Shown here: positions 45,884 through 57,939 of the stretch, piece after piece
How positions within the stretch are numbered: the stretch's first letter is position 1
Layout of the letters: every line of letters starts with the position of its first letter
DNA from: Magnolia sinica
Lineage: Eukaryota > Streptophyta > Magnoliopsida > Magnoliales > Magnoliaceae
Reading direction: 5' to 3'
Length of the DNA stretch: 64,000 bases
Assembly (NCBI RefSeq): GCF_029962835.1
Contig: NC_080573.1
Location: 32,853,001 to 32,917,000 of the forward strand
Notes under the pieces: model-generated
Told to the model about the DNA's origin: nothing
Database searches by the model: none
What the model saw: only the letters and a program-made list of their open reading frames with translations
Made by a program: the position numbers and the translations under genes

Positions 45884-46001
45884 GTATATAATTAAAAAAA
45901 AATCTTTTAATGACTTGTCAATAGAAAATTTAGGAATTCAAGTAAAAGTGACTAATTAAACTAATGACATGACAAATATTGAGAGGGATACACGACATGG
46001 T
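45884..46001 (-). pseudogene. Ty1/copia RT-RNase H linker (middle segment of split pol)
   Basis: This short piece reads on the minus strand as MSCIPLNICHVISLISHFY, then QVIKRFFFNYIQG with two stops between. It matches the conserved copia stretch between RT and RNase H that normally includes TRPDI...A...SR and HW.A.KRI.RYL. It joins the segment ending at 61142 to the one starting at 39960. Confidence 0.75.
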
Positions 46002-46743
46002 TGTTTGCTAACCCCAAGTGTAGAGTCGCGATGTAGTAATAACTCGGTGAGATTGAAATCGTTTCACATGAACTTATAGATGAGAACACAACTAAAACTA
46101 AACGGGATTAAGAGTATGGTTTCCAGTAGATTGAAAGATTTTAAATAATAATTAAAAATTACTAAGGATCCACGAATCCCCACTTAATATATTCTTAAAC
46201 CAATTCGTCTATTTAAGTAGATAACTCGACTAGAATCGAATTCCAATTCATTTTAATAAGAAGATAACTGCGTACATTCAATAAACACATCAAATCAAGA
46301 TGTATAAATCGAGATAGATTGATCTCTCAATAAGATCTAGGCAATCGATTCCAGGGAATCAAAAGCATCTAATGTACCAGAAGTTAGCAATAAATCAATC
46401 GATTTTACAAATCGATTCCTTCACCAAACTAGAAATTCAATCAATACAACCACAATCCAACATTAAAAATTCATTAATTTGAATTAAAAATAAATTAAAT
46501 AGAGGAATCCATCAAGAGGTTCATCCTTAGCCTTGGTTAAGAGATTAGCATAGCATGGCTAAAATCTTAAAACAAAACAAAGAAAAACAAACTAAATTAA
46601 AGGATTGAAGAGGAAGAACGATGTTGAAGAAGCTTCACTTTCACTTGGTCTCTCCCAAAACCCAATCCGTGTCTAAAACAACCTAGAAACACTTGTTAAT
46701 ATAAGAAAATTTCGCACCAACTTAAGAAGTTATGTACTTTCTG

Positions 46744-47010
46744 CACTTACGCACATCGTTGATCAATCGCTTTGATCAACCGAAGATACCAAAAAACGTC
46801 CAATAATTGAAGATAACCCAAAAACGTCCAACAAGTCAATTTAAAAATCCATTACAATATTGATCGATTGAACTCCCACCTTCAATCGATCGAACATGCC
46901 AAAAAGTGTCTAGAGAGTTCAGCTTTAAAATATGAATTTCCTCAATATAAATTTTGATCAATTGAGACCACCCCAAGGTTTGTCGATTGATCGAACCCTT
47001 AGCTCAAGTG
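46744..47010. repeat. TCGATCGA-word array in the 3' LTR
   Basis: GATCAATCG, TCGATTGA, TCGATCGAAC and related words recur. The cognate array in the 5' LTR is at 60610-60845. Confidence 0.75.
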
Positions 47011-47525
47011 TTCAAACTCTGTTGTTTTCTTCCAATTCAAGATCACTTGATCTTCAGTTGATTTCTTTAATTTGGTACTTGGTTTCCTTGGATCTTTGGC
47101 ACGTCAGGTCTTCACTTTAATCCACAATTTTTCAATTTCTCCATCTAGATTCTTTTGGGATTTAATCCAACACCTTTATGCACGTATTTAAGTTAGACTT
47201 CAAAATCATCATTATAAGTGCTTTTATGTTTAGCACACTTGGATTGTTAAATTTCGTAAGACAAAAGTGCTTCCAGGTTAGATCACAATTACTCTGCATG
47301 CGTAAAGATCAGCTCAAGATCGGCTTATTATCAGCTTATGATCAACTCAAGATCAGCACATCTTCTTAAGAAGTTGACGCCCGAATTCAAGACAAGATCA
47401 AGTCAAAATTCAAGACAAGTTGTTCCATATATTTGCTAAAACACAGGTGATATAACCTTAAAAATACCTTAGGTATAGGTACTTTTAAAATTTTATTTAA
47501 CTTAGGGTTTAACAGTGTTTTTCTC

Positions 47526-47880
47526 TGGAATTCGGTCAGCCAAACTTCTGGTTCGGTCAGCTTAATTTCTTCGGCTAGCCTAACTTCAAGCCCGAGCAAA
47601 ATAACAAATTCTATTAAAAATTCGGCCAGCCTAAGTTTTGGTTTGGCTAGCCTAAGCTTGAAATTCGGCTAGCCCGAGTAAGTTCGGGTAAAATTTCAGC
47701 AATGCAATCTTTTGAGTTTTGAGGGAATTCAGCTAGCCAAATTGTGATGTTCGGCCAGCCGAATTCGACATCAGGCCAGCTGAATTTTGGATAGATCTTA
47801 TCTCACGTGATCCAATTGCTGTTGGAACGAATCCAGTGGAATCTGGCTAGCCAAAGCCAGTCTTAGGCTAACCGAATTTC
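47526..47880. repeat. Array of TTCGGCTAGCCGAA-like words in U3
   Basis: GGCTAGCC, GGCCAGCC, GGTCAGCC and AGCTAGCC, often within TTCGG...GAAT, occur about twelve times in 350 bp and end right before the TATA box. The core is a perfect palindrome in the best copies. Confidence 0.88.
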
Positions 47881-47892
47881 TAACATCTTTGG

Positions 47893-47902
47893 CTATAAAT
47901 AG
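47893..47902 (+). promoter_or_regulatory. TATA box of the copia solo LTR
   Basis: CTATAAATAG lies about 15 bp after the last GGCTAACC word of the array. Confidence 0.75.
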
Positions 47903-48143
47903 AGGCTTTCCCTCATTCTAAATTACAATGAAAAATTACTATAATCCTTCTGCAAGAGAGAGAGAGAGAAGCTCAAGTCTTCAACAAGCTATTTGTGTGG
48001 TATTTATAATTTAATTTATAGCTTATTCAATTTCCTTTTCTCAAGATCATTTTAATCTTATTCTAAATAGTGTAATCTATACTCTTCTTTGAGGTCTAAG
48101 AGAATTAAATCAAGTAGCATTTAGATTTTTCATTTATAAAATG

Positions 48144-50056
48144 TAAAACCCTACCCAGATGTAAGACCCTACCCGAGTATCCATTTCGTTCCTTTAGGTC
48201 CCGTGGTCTTACTGGTTGAATCCCGGCAACCTGCGACCTGTGGATTGCGTTTACGATCATCCTTAAGTCCGGTCATGTAGACCCAATCCGGATCAACTTG
48301 AAACCTATGTCATTGCGACCGCATCGGCGCCGTGGTTCCAACGTCGCACCTCATGCATAATTTTGACTTGTACATATTGACTTATCATCCAAGCTTTTAT
48401 TGGCCTTTCATCATGTGGTGGGACCCACTTAGATAGCCTTGCACGTTTTTTCTAGAATGGGCCCCACCTAGCTCCCCTTTCTAAAAAGCCTACCCTACCC
48501 CTAGCCTAGGTAGTAGGCTACCTTATCTAGAAACCTATCATGAGCCTTGGTTTTTACCCCCATGTATTATCATTGCATTACTCTTTCCTAGCCAAAAACT
48601 CATGATTACATTGATATACCGCCCTCTCTCCCTTCTCTCTCCTTCCCATTCTCTCATTTCTCTCTTCTAGTGCTAGAGACATCCCAACCTCTCCCTCATT
48701 CCAGCAACTCTCCTCCCTATCTCCCCCTCATTCCAACCTTCTAACCTCCATCTCCACCATCTAAACATCTTCCCTTGAAACCTAGGTGATAGTCTTGGAG
48801 TTTTGAAGCTTTCCTTGGAGGTGGGTGCTCCATCAAAATCCTTCTCTCCTCCTTCTTCTTTCCTTCTCTTTCTCACATGAATGGAAGTATGTAAGACCCA
48901 CCAATCCATGGTGGAGGTCCTACATGACTCCTAGGATCAAGTCCATGGGCCTAGATGCATGCATTTCATCTTCCATGGTGGGCCATTCTCCATGGACCCA
49001 CCATGAGGCATTTCTCTTAGATCTAACCTATGATAGATCATTTAGACCATTGCATGCAATGGTAGGGATGGTATCCCTACCTCAAAACCTCTTTTCAATT
49101 GAACATAGCTTGTATGTATGCTATAAATGTATTGCACGGTGTGGATTGAAGGTGGAAGGTTCATTAGTGGTGGAACCTTCCACCAATGGCTGGATCTCTC
49201 TTCCTTTCTCTCCCTTTCTCTCTATTTTCTTTCCATTGTTGCTGGAGATATTGTGGCCCACTGAGATGGTCAGCAACATCTCAGATCCATCAGGGAGATG
49301 GGACGTTTAGGCCCACCTAGCTGGACGTTTAGGCCCATTATGACATGCATGGCTTGGGTGGCCTTCAAACATGATTTTCTTGAGACTTTTGGTGTACTAA
49401 TGGATTTGAAATGTTGATGACCCATCTAGGTGGACCCCACTTGATGGATCATGGTATAAAATACTTTGGATAAATTATGTGGACCGAAATATGGACAACA
49501 TATGTTACTGTCCAGATTTCAGGCCCATCTGGAACATGATTTTGAGCTAATGTTTGGGACAGTTTATATGCCTTTTTTTTCTCAAATTTCTTTGGGAATT
49601 TTCTAGAGTGTGGACCCCACTTTGATGTGGAATGGGGCCCACATCATTTTTCCCATGATTGAGGTCCATGGGATGGGCCAAAGTAGGCTAACTGTCTAGA
49701 AATTTCTAGATAGTTTAACAACATTGCATGTTAGAAATGAGCACTTTCACCATGATTTTTGGAGTAAGTGGGCCACCCCAGTGGATCCCACTTGCTATCC
49801 ATATGTGGGACCAACGTTTCCACCTATTTTCTAGAGGTTTGGACAAGCTTAGGCCCACTCCATGTGGTGCTAAACATGGGGACAACAGTATTTTTTGCAC
49901 CAGCAGATTTTTGGATATATTGCTGCCCATATTCTTTTAAAAGGCTTAACATGTGTTATAAATTTTGAAATTTATTCCTATGGTGGCCCACGCTTGGTGG
50001 GACCCACCTAGCTTGAATTTAGGCCAATTGGGCCATTGAAAATTTAGGGCGTGACA
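48144..50056. mobile_element. Solo LTR, 1913 bp, deepest level of the nest
   Basis: The perfect 5-bp duplication TAAAA lies at 48139-48143 and 50057-50061. It starts TGTAAAACCCTACCCAGA and immediately repeats as TGTAAGACCCTACCCGAG (from 48162), so the terminal 18 bp are duplicated. It ends GGGCGTGACA. It is homologous over several hundred bp to 40122-44515 (for example the CATCCTTAAGTCCGGTCATG region and the GGAGGTGGGTGCTC region) in the same orientation. Confidence 0.86.
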
Positions 50057-50895
50057 TAAAATCTATATGACCATATACTCTTTCTGTCTGATTGAACATT
50101 GCGTCATTTACGTTCAAGAAAGAAGTTCATCTACTACAAGGTTCTCCTACGTCTTCGAATCTCCATTTGAAGATAAGTATTTTATTGTTTTATTTCATTT
50201 AAGGATTGCCTGAGATAGCCTGTAAAAATCTTAGTGGGGTTTTTATATGTGATAGCTCGTTAAAATCACAAAAGGAGTTTTTTTTATTTATTTATTTGTG
50301 ATAGCCTGTTAAAATCACAAATGGGTTTTTTATTGTGATAGCTTGTGAAAATCATAAAGAACTATATTAAGTTGTTAAGGTGAACATGTGAAAACCATAT
50401 TATAGTGAAAGCTAAAATTACGAGTGTAATAATTTTGGGAGTGGAGTATGTGTGGTTGCTTTAAGCATCGAACCATTATAACTCCTTGTGCCTTGTGGTG
50501 AATGCTCCATTCTTTTGGTGATGAATGCTATTTATTTTCATTCTTGTGGTGAATGCTGTAATCATTTTATCTTCTCTTGCTAGTTTGAAAGATTGATTTT
50601 AAATACATTCGTGAAACAAGGTTGTCCTGCCTAATATTTTAGGTGAAGGTTGCTACAAATCATTTAGAATCAAACTTTCAATACTCAGGCAATTGATATT
50701 TTTGTATTCTTTACACATTCCATATTTATTTCGATTATTTGGTATTGTCCTATTCACCCCCCCTCTAGGACATCATTAGCTCTACTTTTCAATCATGCAT
50801 GTTGAAAACACACCTAATTAGTTCATTTTAACAATTCAATGCATGAGAAAAGAATACAATGTAGGGGATAAATATGCAATATTTAGATCTTATCA

Positions 50896-50905
50896 CACCC
50901 CTAAC
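50896..50905 (-). other. Polypurine tract of the Athila-like element
   Basis: The minus strand reads TTAGGGGTG directly before the TGATAAGATC start of the 3' LTR. Confidence 0.6.
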
Positions 50906-52430
50906 CAACATTTTGCCGGTCTCAAGCAAAACATGCAAAAGATTTTATTTTTTTTCAAAAATCCAAGATCAAAATTCTTTTTCATAAGATGAACTCCATC
51001 TATTCATGTATCCTCAAAACATCCAAATAACTGAATAACATGGCACAAAGTTTTATGAAAATATCCATCTAGATTCCACATATTCAGTAACAATCCATAA
51101 ACAGTTCAAATTAGTATTTGACTAATGGAAAAATCACAAACATCGAAACCCGCAGTGCTCGGTAGAATCCGAGTTTACATCAACGAAGGAATCTATTAAC
51201 TAACCATTATGATAACACCAACAATTACCCAAAAGTGAGGATCAACCAAAGCACTCACTCAACCATCACTAACTTTTTTTATCAATTCTTTTCTACATTG
51301 ACAACTTTTACTCTATTTTCTTCTTTTTGAAATCTTCTTTTTATTTTCCGTATATCATTCATTCTTTTTCTTATTTTCTTTATTTTTTTCAAGGAAACTT
51401 TTCTTTTTTTACTTTTCGTTCATTTTAATAGGTAGCTCTTTTTGATGTACCTATTTTTTAAAATTGGTTTCTTCAAATATGCTCCTTTTTTTTTTTCCAA
51501 AATAATCAAGCTTCAGCGGGCTTTGTTCCTTTATACTCTTAAGCAATTATCAAGCATCATATCTAGTATCAAAATTCATCAATAGTAATGAAAAATCATA
51601 TGTGAATTGTGAAATTATGGTTTATCAATGTTTAAAACTTTCATCAAAGAATTTTTAAAAAGTACTCAATTTTTTATTTTTACAAATGTACCAGTTTCTA
51701 AACTTCAATTTCATATAAGCCTTTTCATTCTAATTGTTTAAATTTTTTCAACTCAACATGAATACATGGAATTAAATCTTCTAGAAAAAATTGTTTTTTT
51801 TTTTTTTCAAAAATTCAGCCCATTGAATTGAAGAAAAAACATGAGAGCAAATCAAATGTAACAAGTAGGGGGTAGAGAGTACCTAAATCGATGAATATGC
51901 ACAAGCTCTTAAATTCCTCCCAGTTAGTGCAAACAAACAAAAATAAACAAATCACAAAAAAAAAAAAAACCTAATCCTACAAAAGAAACTAACCTACTAA
52001 AGCAAGGCTAACGGATCTCCGTCGGACTAGGAGATCATTCCTGGTACACAAGATCTTCCAAAGGCGTGGGCATATCCTTTGAAGAAAACTACTCAATAAA
52101 CGTTTTCAACCTTTGGCCATTCACTTTGGATATGTTGTCATTCGTTGGATTCTCAATTTTCATGACCCCATAAGGATAAAAAGTTCTCACAACAAAGGAC
52201 CAATCTATCTCTATTGCAATTTTCCCGAAAAGAGATGAAAGCTAGAGTTGTATAAGAGAACTTTCTGGTTCGATTCAAAAGATTTTCTGAAATGTTCTTA
52301 CTATGGAACATTTTCATTTATTTTTTGTATATTCTCTCATGATCATATGCTTAATTCTGGATCTCTTCTAACTCAACAAGCTAGAGTTTACACAACATGC
52401 TTGCTTTATCCAAGTTGAAATTGAATTTCT
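50906..52430 (-). other. 3' noncoding region of the Athila-like element
   Basis: AT-rich with T-rich runs (51290-51500, 51790-51810). It begins with GCAAAATGTTGG (minus strand), shared in style with the tandem element's 3' region. No coding frame. Confidence 0.6.
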
Positions 52431-53030
52431 TTACGCCCAGTAAGTTCTATGTTGTAATTCCACGAACAAGTGACAAGCTTTCGCATAAACAAATCTATAG
52501 GGGGACATTCCAATAAGTGTCTTGAATGCAATACGGTAAGCCCACAACAGATCGATCAGTCTAAGAGACCAATCTTTATGTTTCAAATTTATAAATTTTT
52601 TCAGAATATGTTTTATCTCCCTATAAAAAAATTCATCTTGCCCACTTGTTTTTGGGTGATAGGGTGTAGCCACTTTATGAGTAATACCATATTTTCTCAT
52701 CAAACTCTCAAATGGCCTATTGCAAAAGTGGGAGCCTCCATCACTAATGATGGCTCTCGGCGTTCCAAACCGCGATAAAATGTTTTCTTTCAAAAATTGT
52801 AGAATTGTTTTATGGTCGTTAGTTCTACATGGAATCATTTCCACCCATTTTAAAACATAATCAACTACTAAGAAGATATAAGGGAAAGGTCCTATGAAAT
52901 CAATACCTTAACAGTAAAAAAATTCAACAATTAAATTGGGTTTAAGATATTCCTACAAGAGATTCCACCTAACTTTTGACATCTCTCACATGCATTGCAA
53001 AACTAGTGGGGTGTTTTTAAACATTTCGAC
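52431..53030 (-). pseudogene. Gypsy integrase remnant
   Basis: The integrase core is readable. The first catalytic Asp lies in GIDFIGPFP (near 52900). The second is D35 of the 137-residue frame (IISDGGSHF) and the Glu is E71 (SGQDEFF), a D-35-E spacing typical of Ty3/gypsy integrases. Upstream, near 52960-53010, CNACERCQKLGGIS is the C-C half of the HHCC zinc finger. A TAA stop sits directly before GIDF. The downstream text [25 protein letters not shown] is the usual GKPN-less C-terminal part. Not functional. Confidence 0.85.
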
Positions 53031-53447
53031 CAATAGAAACTACATTGAAGAATTTTGGTGGTGGTTTGCTTTGATGAAAAATAACCTCCACAAGCTTGTG
53101 AGTGATAGAAGAAGATGACACTAGATTGCTCATTGTTAGGAACACATCTCCTAATGATTTGGTCTGGGCAATACTTGAACAGAAATGGATCGTCTCAAAA
53201 AAAGCTACGTACCTTGGCTCAAAACTTATTCCTGACTTATAAGGTCCAATGGATGAAAATTTTTCTTGTCACAAGATAGTTATTTATGTCAGCATACCAA
53301 GGTAGTTGGGAAGTTAAAAACGGTTGTTCATCTGAGAAGGTATCCTTGATCGATATTACCTCAATGGAATCCAAAAGTATAAGTTGAGACAAGTGTCAGC
53401 CACTATATTTTCTACTCCCTTTTTATCACATATTTATATATCAAAAT

Positions 53448-53900
53448 TTAGGAGTAGAATGATTCATCCAAATAAGAGGGACTTAGAATTCTTCTTTGAA
53501 AGAAGATACTTAAGGGTCGCGTGATCGATAAAGATAATGATTTTAAATCAAAGATAATGATTTTAGATCTGATCAAGTAGGATATGAACTTATCTAGTGC
53601 AAATACCACAATAAGGAGTTCCTTTTCTGTAGTGGAATAGTTAATATGGGCACTGTTCAATGTTCTACTTTCATAATAGATGATATAAGGCATTTTATCC
53701 TTTCTTTGGCCTAGCACCACTCCAACAGCATAGTCACTAGTGTCACCCATAATCTCAAAATGAATACTCCAATCAAGTGGTTGCATTAGTGTTGTAATTG
53801 ACAACATGCCCTTGACCTTTGTGAAAGCTTCATGGCAAGCATTGGTCCACTAGAATGAGACATCTTTTTTAAGGAGATTGCTTAATGGTATAGAGGAATC
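53448..53900 (-). pseudogene. Gypsy RNase H and RT connection remnant
   Basis: The frame 53448-53807 has GDTSDYAVGVVLGQ and NYSTTEKELLIVVFALDKF, the first two catalytic regions of gypsy RNase H. The text CHEAFTKVKGML, in the preceding part of the same reading, is the RT connection. After KIIIFD the frame is lost within a local 20-bp tandem duplication (about 53531-53570, AAAGATAATGATTTT repeated). Confidence 0.83.
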
Positions 53901-54104
53901 TGGTGTGACCTAAGAATGATTAAATATTACCCGTGCTTTTGGGGCCCGACAAATTTACAATCATATCTATTTTTCCCTTATTTACCTCAATTCCATCATG
54001 TGAGATCATATGTCTAAGGTCAATTTCTTTCTAAATTGTGAAATTGAAATGGCATTTTCCCTATTCAACATGAGATTCTTTTCTTCACACTTCGTCAAAA
54101 CCAA

Positions 54105-54460
54105 TCATAAATGCTCGAGGTACTCATCAAAGGAACAACTGAAGATGGAGAAGTCGTCCATGAAGACTTTCATGAAATGTTCGACCATGTCTAAAAAGAT
54201 ATTGAGCATGTATCTATGGAATGTGGCATGAGCATTACATATATCGAATAACATCCTTCTATAAGTAAATGTGCCAAAGGTGCATATAAAAGTGGCATTT
54301 TTAGGCAATTCTAACTGGTTGTAATCGAAGTAGCCATCAGGGAAGCAATAGTAGGAATAACCCACCAACCTTTTCAAAATCTGATCAACGAAGGGTAATG
54401 GGAAATGGTCTTTCCTTGCAACCATATTTAGCTTCCTGTAGTCAACACACATTTCCTAAC
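54105..54460 (-). pseudogene. Gypsy reverse transcriptase remnant
   Basis: The 115-residue frame starts CVDYRKLN, continues KDHFPLPFVDQ and DGYFDYNQ (first catalytic Asp region) and includes FMDDF at residues 97-101, the RT active-site box. The N-terminal RT part upstream (54460-54880) is too frameshifted to read continuously. Confidence 0.88.
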
Positions 54461-55109
54461 TAGTGATAACTTTGGATGGCATGAGCTCGTTATTGACATT
54501 GGCTACAATAGTAATTTGGGATTTCTTAGGAACTACTTGAGTTGGACTCACCTATTAGCTATCGGATACAGGGTATACCCACATCCAATAGTTCAAAACC
54601 TCAGCCTTAACCACATCCTTCACATTTGTATTTAATTGAAATTATGGTTGTCTTGAGGTTTTAACATTACCCTCAGTATATTCCATGAGCGTAAATTAGG
54701 GGCTCAATTCCCTTGATATCCACAATAGCCCATCCAATGGCACTCTTATGTTCTTAGAGAGTATTGATCAACTTACTCTCTTGTTCTACATCAAGATGGG
54801 AAGAAATCACCATCGGATATGTATAATCTTCACCTAAATAAAGCATATTTTAGTTCAATCGGTAAGGGTTTCAGGTCAAGCTTCGGTGCTCCATACTCAA
54901 TGGTAGAGGCTTTGACTCGGTAAGGGACAATTTTTCAAAACAAGGCCTCCACCAGTTAGTTTCAAGCACCAACGTTGAATCTAAAAAGGGATTCACTATA
55001 TCTAGAATCATGTGATCATCAAAGTGCATGAAGTGAACCATGCATACCTCAAACGGATCAGAGATAGTAGTTAGAAGGAGCTCATCTTCCACGAGTGTAT
55101 CGATCATGT

Positions 55110-55500
55110 TCACTCATCCCCATCCCCTTGTTGTATGCACAAATTAAACGTGTTCAATTCTAATGTCATATTCTCAAAGGATAGCTTCGTGACTCCATTC
55201 TGGTAATTGATAAACACATTTAAAGTGGTCAAAAATGGACGTCCCAAGATGAAAAGAATTTGAGTGCTAAAGTTCAAGATCGATTGTGTCCAAGATGATA
55301 AAGTCAACTGAAAAGTAGAACTTTTCGATTTGGACCAACATGTCCTCCACCACCCCTCTGGGTATTCTCACGGATCGGTCAACGAGTTGTAAAGTTTTCT
55401 TGGTGTGTTTTAATATACTAAGGCCCAGTTGCTTATATACCGAGTAAGGTATCAAATTAACACTTGCCCCCAAAATCAAGAAGCACTTGTTCGATCTAAA
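55110..55500 (-). pseudogene. Gypsy aspartic protease remnant
   Basis: The protease is similar to that at 687-742 of the tandem element's gag-pro (SVNLIPYSVYKQLGL, IPRGVVEDMLVQIEKFYF, LGRPFLTT). The active-site DLGAS is broken by a 1-base insertion near 55471 that shifts Asp out of the GAS frame. The preceding linker to gag continues to 55727. Confidence 0.82.
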
Positions 55501-55727
55501 AGTTACGTATGATGTAGGAGATCACAGGACTTCCCGAATCCTTATATTTTGGGGGAGTGTTATGTTTTATGATTGCACACACTTGTTTCATCAAGAAAGC
55601 ATTCTTTTGTATGTTCAGCTTATGCCATACAGAGATCCTTTAGAAATTTGGCATATGACGGAATTTATTTAATGACGTCCAATAAGGGAATGCTTATTTT
55701 GACTTATTGAAAAACCTATAGGATGTC

Positions 55728-57023
55728 CTAATTATCAATTAGGCACTTTGATGAGAGAATGCATTGGGGAAATGGAGGCACCACTTTGTGACTCGGCTCA
55801 ACTTCTTTATCTTGTGGAGCATTGCTAGGTTCATCATCCCCCTTAGATTTTCTGTATTCCTCAGGTGTCTCAAACTTTTTAGGAAACTCTTTATCGATCA
55901 CTTTACTACTTTTAAGAGTGGTGATGGACTTGGCATGTTCCACATATGGATTTGAAGAATTTGAATCAGCCGCCTCATATTGGCCTTTGGGGTTTGGTTG
56001 GAGTTGGGAAGGAAAAGTGCCATTCTCCCTCACGTTGAGGCACAATTCAATTATGTCCACTGAGGTTTGAGTTCTTGTAGGGTTTACATATTTGTTGATT
56101 GATTTGTGTTTGTCTCTACACGAATGTCTATAAAGCTTCCTTAATGGTCTTCTTTAGTAGGGGGCACATAAGGTGCACATCAGGGAGTGGAAGGAGTGAT
56201 AATATTAGCAGTAGGTCCAGTTCTCCAATTGAAGTTGGGATGATTCCGACAACTTGGATTGTACTTGTTAGAATTAGGCGCATTGAATGGGCATTGATAA
56301 GCATTCATAGTATTGGCTTGCGCCTGCAACACCTCCTGAAACGCTGAGATTGTAGGACAATCCTTAGTTATGTGTGCATTAGTCTCACAAATACCATGAA
56401 CGTTTTCAATGGCCTCACTAGCTTTGACCGCTTCTACATTCCTTAGTTTCATGGCCTCGACTCTCCTTGAGAGATCCTCAATCCTTGCATTAACATCATC
56501 TTCCTCTTTAAACACATATATTACCATTCTCTTTAGGAATAAACTTGGTACTACTTGATTTGTTAGAGGTATCCCAGGATTGTGTGTTTTCAACCAACAT
56601 ATCGAAGTAGTCCAATGCCTCATCGGGATCCTTTCTCATAAATTCGCCCTCATACATCATCTCTATAAACTGGCGCATGTTTGAGCTTAATACATTATAG
56701 AAAAAGCTAATCATACACAACCTCTCATAGCCATGATCGGAGTAGGTGAGTAAAAGATCTTTAAACCTCTCTCAACAATGAAAGAATATCCCGTCCTCAT
56801 TTTGGGAGAAGTTTATGATAGTTCACCTTAGTATATTGGTTTTGTGAACCAAGAAGAACTCTTGAAGGAACTCTCGGGTCATCTCGACCTATGTCCCAAT
56901 TGACCACGGCCTTAAGAAGTTGAGACATGACTTGGCCCTCTCCTTCAGAAAGAGGAAAAATAAATTATTAAGTCTAATAATGTCTTGGGAGACATTGTTA
57001 TAATGAGGTTACGACTATCTCAT
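55728..57023 (-). pseudogene. gag remnant, 3' segment (Athila-like element)
   Basis: Several frames together cover the gag core and C-terminus: FLKERAKSCL near 56930, then VSFFYN-like text and FDMLVENTQSWD near 56600. A zinc-knuckle remnant CETNAHITKDC lies near 56370 with the first Cys missing, followed by a Pro/Asn-rich region (55980-56330). Collinear with, but diverged from, the tandem element's gag. It is separated from the gag 5' segment by the solo LTR at 57024-59188. Confidence 0.8.
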
Positions 57024-57892
57024 TGTTCACAGCCCAAGTATAGGGTTGTGATGTAGTAATAATCTCAGTAAGATTGAGGTCGAATCCACAGGGACTAAAC
57101 CTTATACGTAATCTTAAAATAACCAGAACTAGAACTAGAAGAAGATGGAATCTAAATCAAGAAATTTTAAGAGAATAATTGTGAACTATTTATCTAAAAC
57201 TTATAAAATTCAAAGGTGGGAAACTAGGGTGCCAAGGATCTACTTGTAAAGATCAGGGATCTTTATGCTTAATTCATAAACTCAACTGGAATCAGAGTCC
57301 CATCTTCATCCAATTGGAAGATATTCCATTAAAAATCAAATATGAACTTCCTTTAATCTAGTTTTCAAGAGATGAGAGGTATGAGAATTAGAATTGATTT
57401 CATCACAAAACCATGCCCATGAGACAAAACAAACAACAGAATTTAACCAATCCACAACCAATCTAAGAGATATATGAATGTTAGGAGGGATTCCGTCACC
57501 CTCCCATGCCCAGGGGACGATAGTGGACAACGAGATTTCCTAAAATCACAATCTCAATATGAAAAGAACATAGTCAAAAATATCGCAGATCTACTATAAT
57601 TTAAGTCATAATAAACCATTAAAAACTAAAAGCATTCCTTATAATCAAACTAAAATCAAAGTAATTCAACTTAAACATGAATCCAAACCATAGAAAACCA
57701 CTTCATCCCACTACAAGCTCCACCTCTTAGCCCTAGCTAAGAGGTTTAGCCAACCATAAGCATGATTAACTAAAGACTCTAAAAAAAAAAACAAAACAAA
57801 ACAAACAAAGAAAAAGGAAGGAAGAAGAAAACTCTTGTGCTCCACGTTCACCCACGTGCTCTGCTTTTAAGGATGCCTCCACAGCTGCCAGG

Positions 57893-57896
<4 letters not shown>

Positions 57897-57927
<31 letters not shown>
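57897..57927. repeat. (TC)n microsatellite
   Basis: About 15 TC units just downstream (in LTR sense) of the TATA box. Confidence 0.9.
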
Positions 57928-57930
<3 letters not shown>

Positions 57931-57932
<2 letters not shown>

Positions 57933-57939
57933 TTTATAG
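57931..57939 (-). promoter_or_regulatory. TATA box of the gag-inserted solo LTR
   Basis: CTATAAAAG on the minus strand, identical to the box in LTRs 1-3. Confidence 0.7.

Larger units (their letters stand above)
47210..50791 (+). mobile_element. Ty1/copia-type solo LTR, nested in the Athila LTR and itself interrupted
   Basis: It ends CTACTTTTCA at 50791, shortly after ATTCACCCCCCCTCTAGG (50754-50769), a phrase typical of copia LTR 3' ends. Flanks ATCAT occur at 47205-47209 and 50792-50796, and Athila LTR homology resumes on both sides. The left end reads CATTATAAG rather than TG, so the exact start is uncertain. A plus-strand TATA box (47893-47902) follows a GGCTAGCC-word array. Without the nested solo LTR it is about 1.66 kb. 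Confidence 0.76.
46002..50895 (-). repeat. 3' LTR of the Athila-like element, interrupted
   Basis: It starts TGTTTGCTAACC (plus strand) and ends GATCTTATCA. It is homologous to 59880-61141 along its length but clearly diverged. Positions 47210-50791 are a later insertion. It carries a TCGATCGA-type array (about 46744-47010). The TATA zone near 46700 is decayed. Confidence 0.85.

Noticed and set aside
48673..49310. 161-aa and 78-aa ORFs
   Set aside because: They lie within the TAAAA-flanked solo LTR. The related LTR at 40122-44515 does not preserve these frames.
54010..54231. 73-aa plus-strand ORF
   Set aside because: It is the antisense shadow of the RT remnant on the minus strand.
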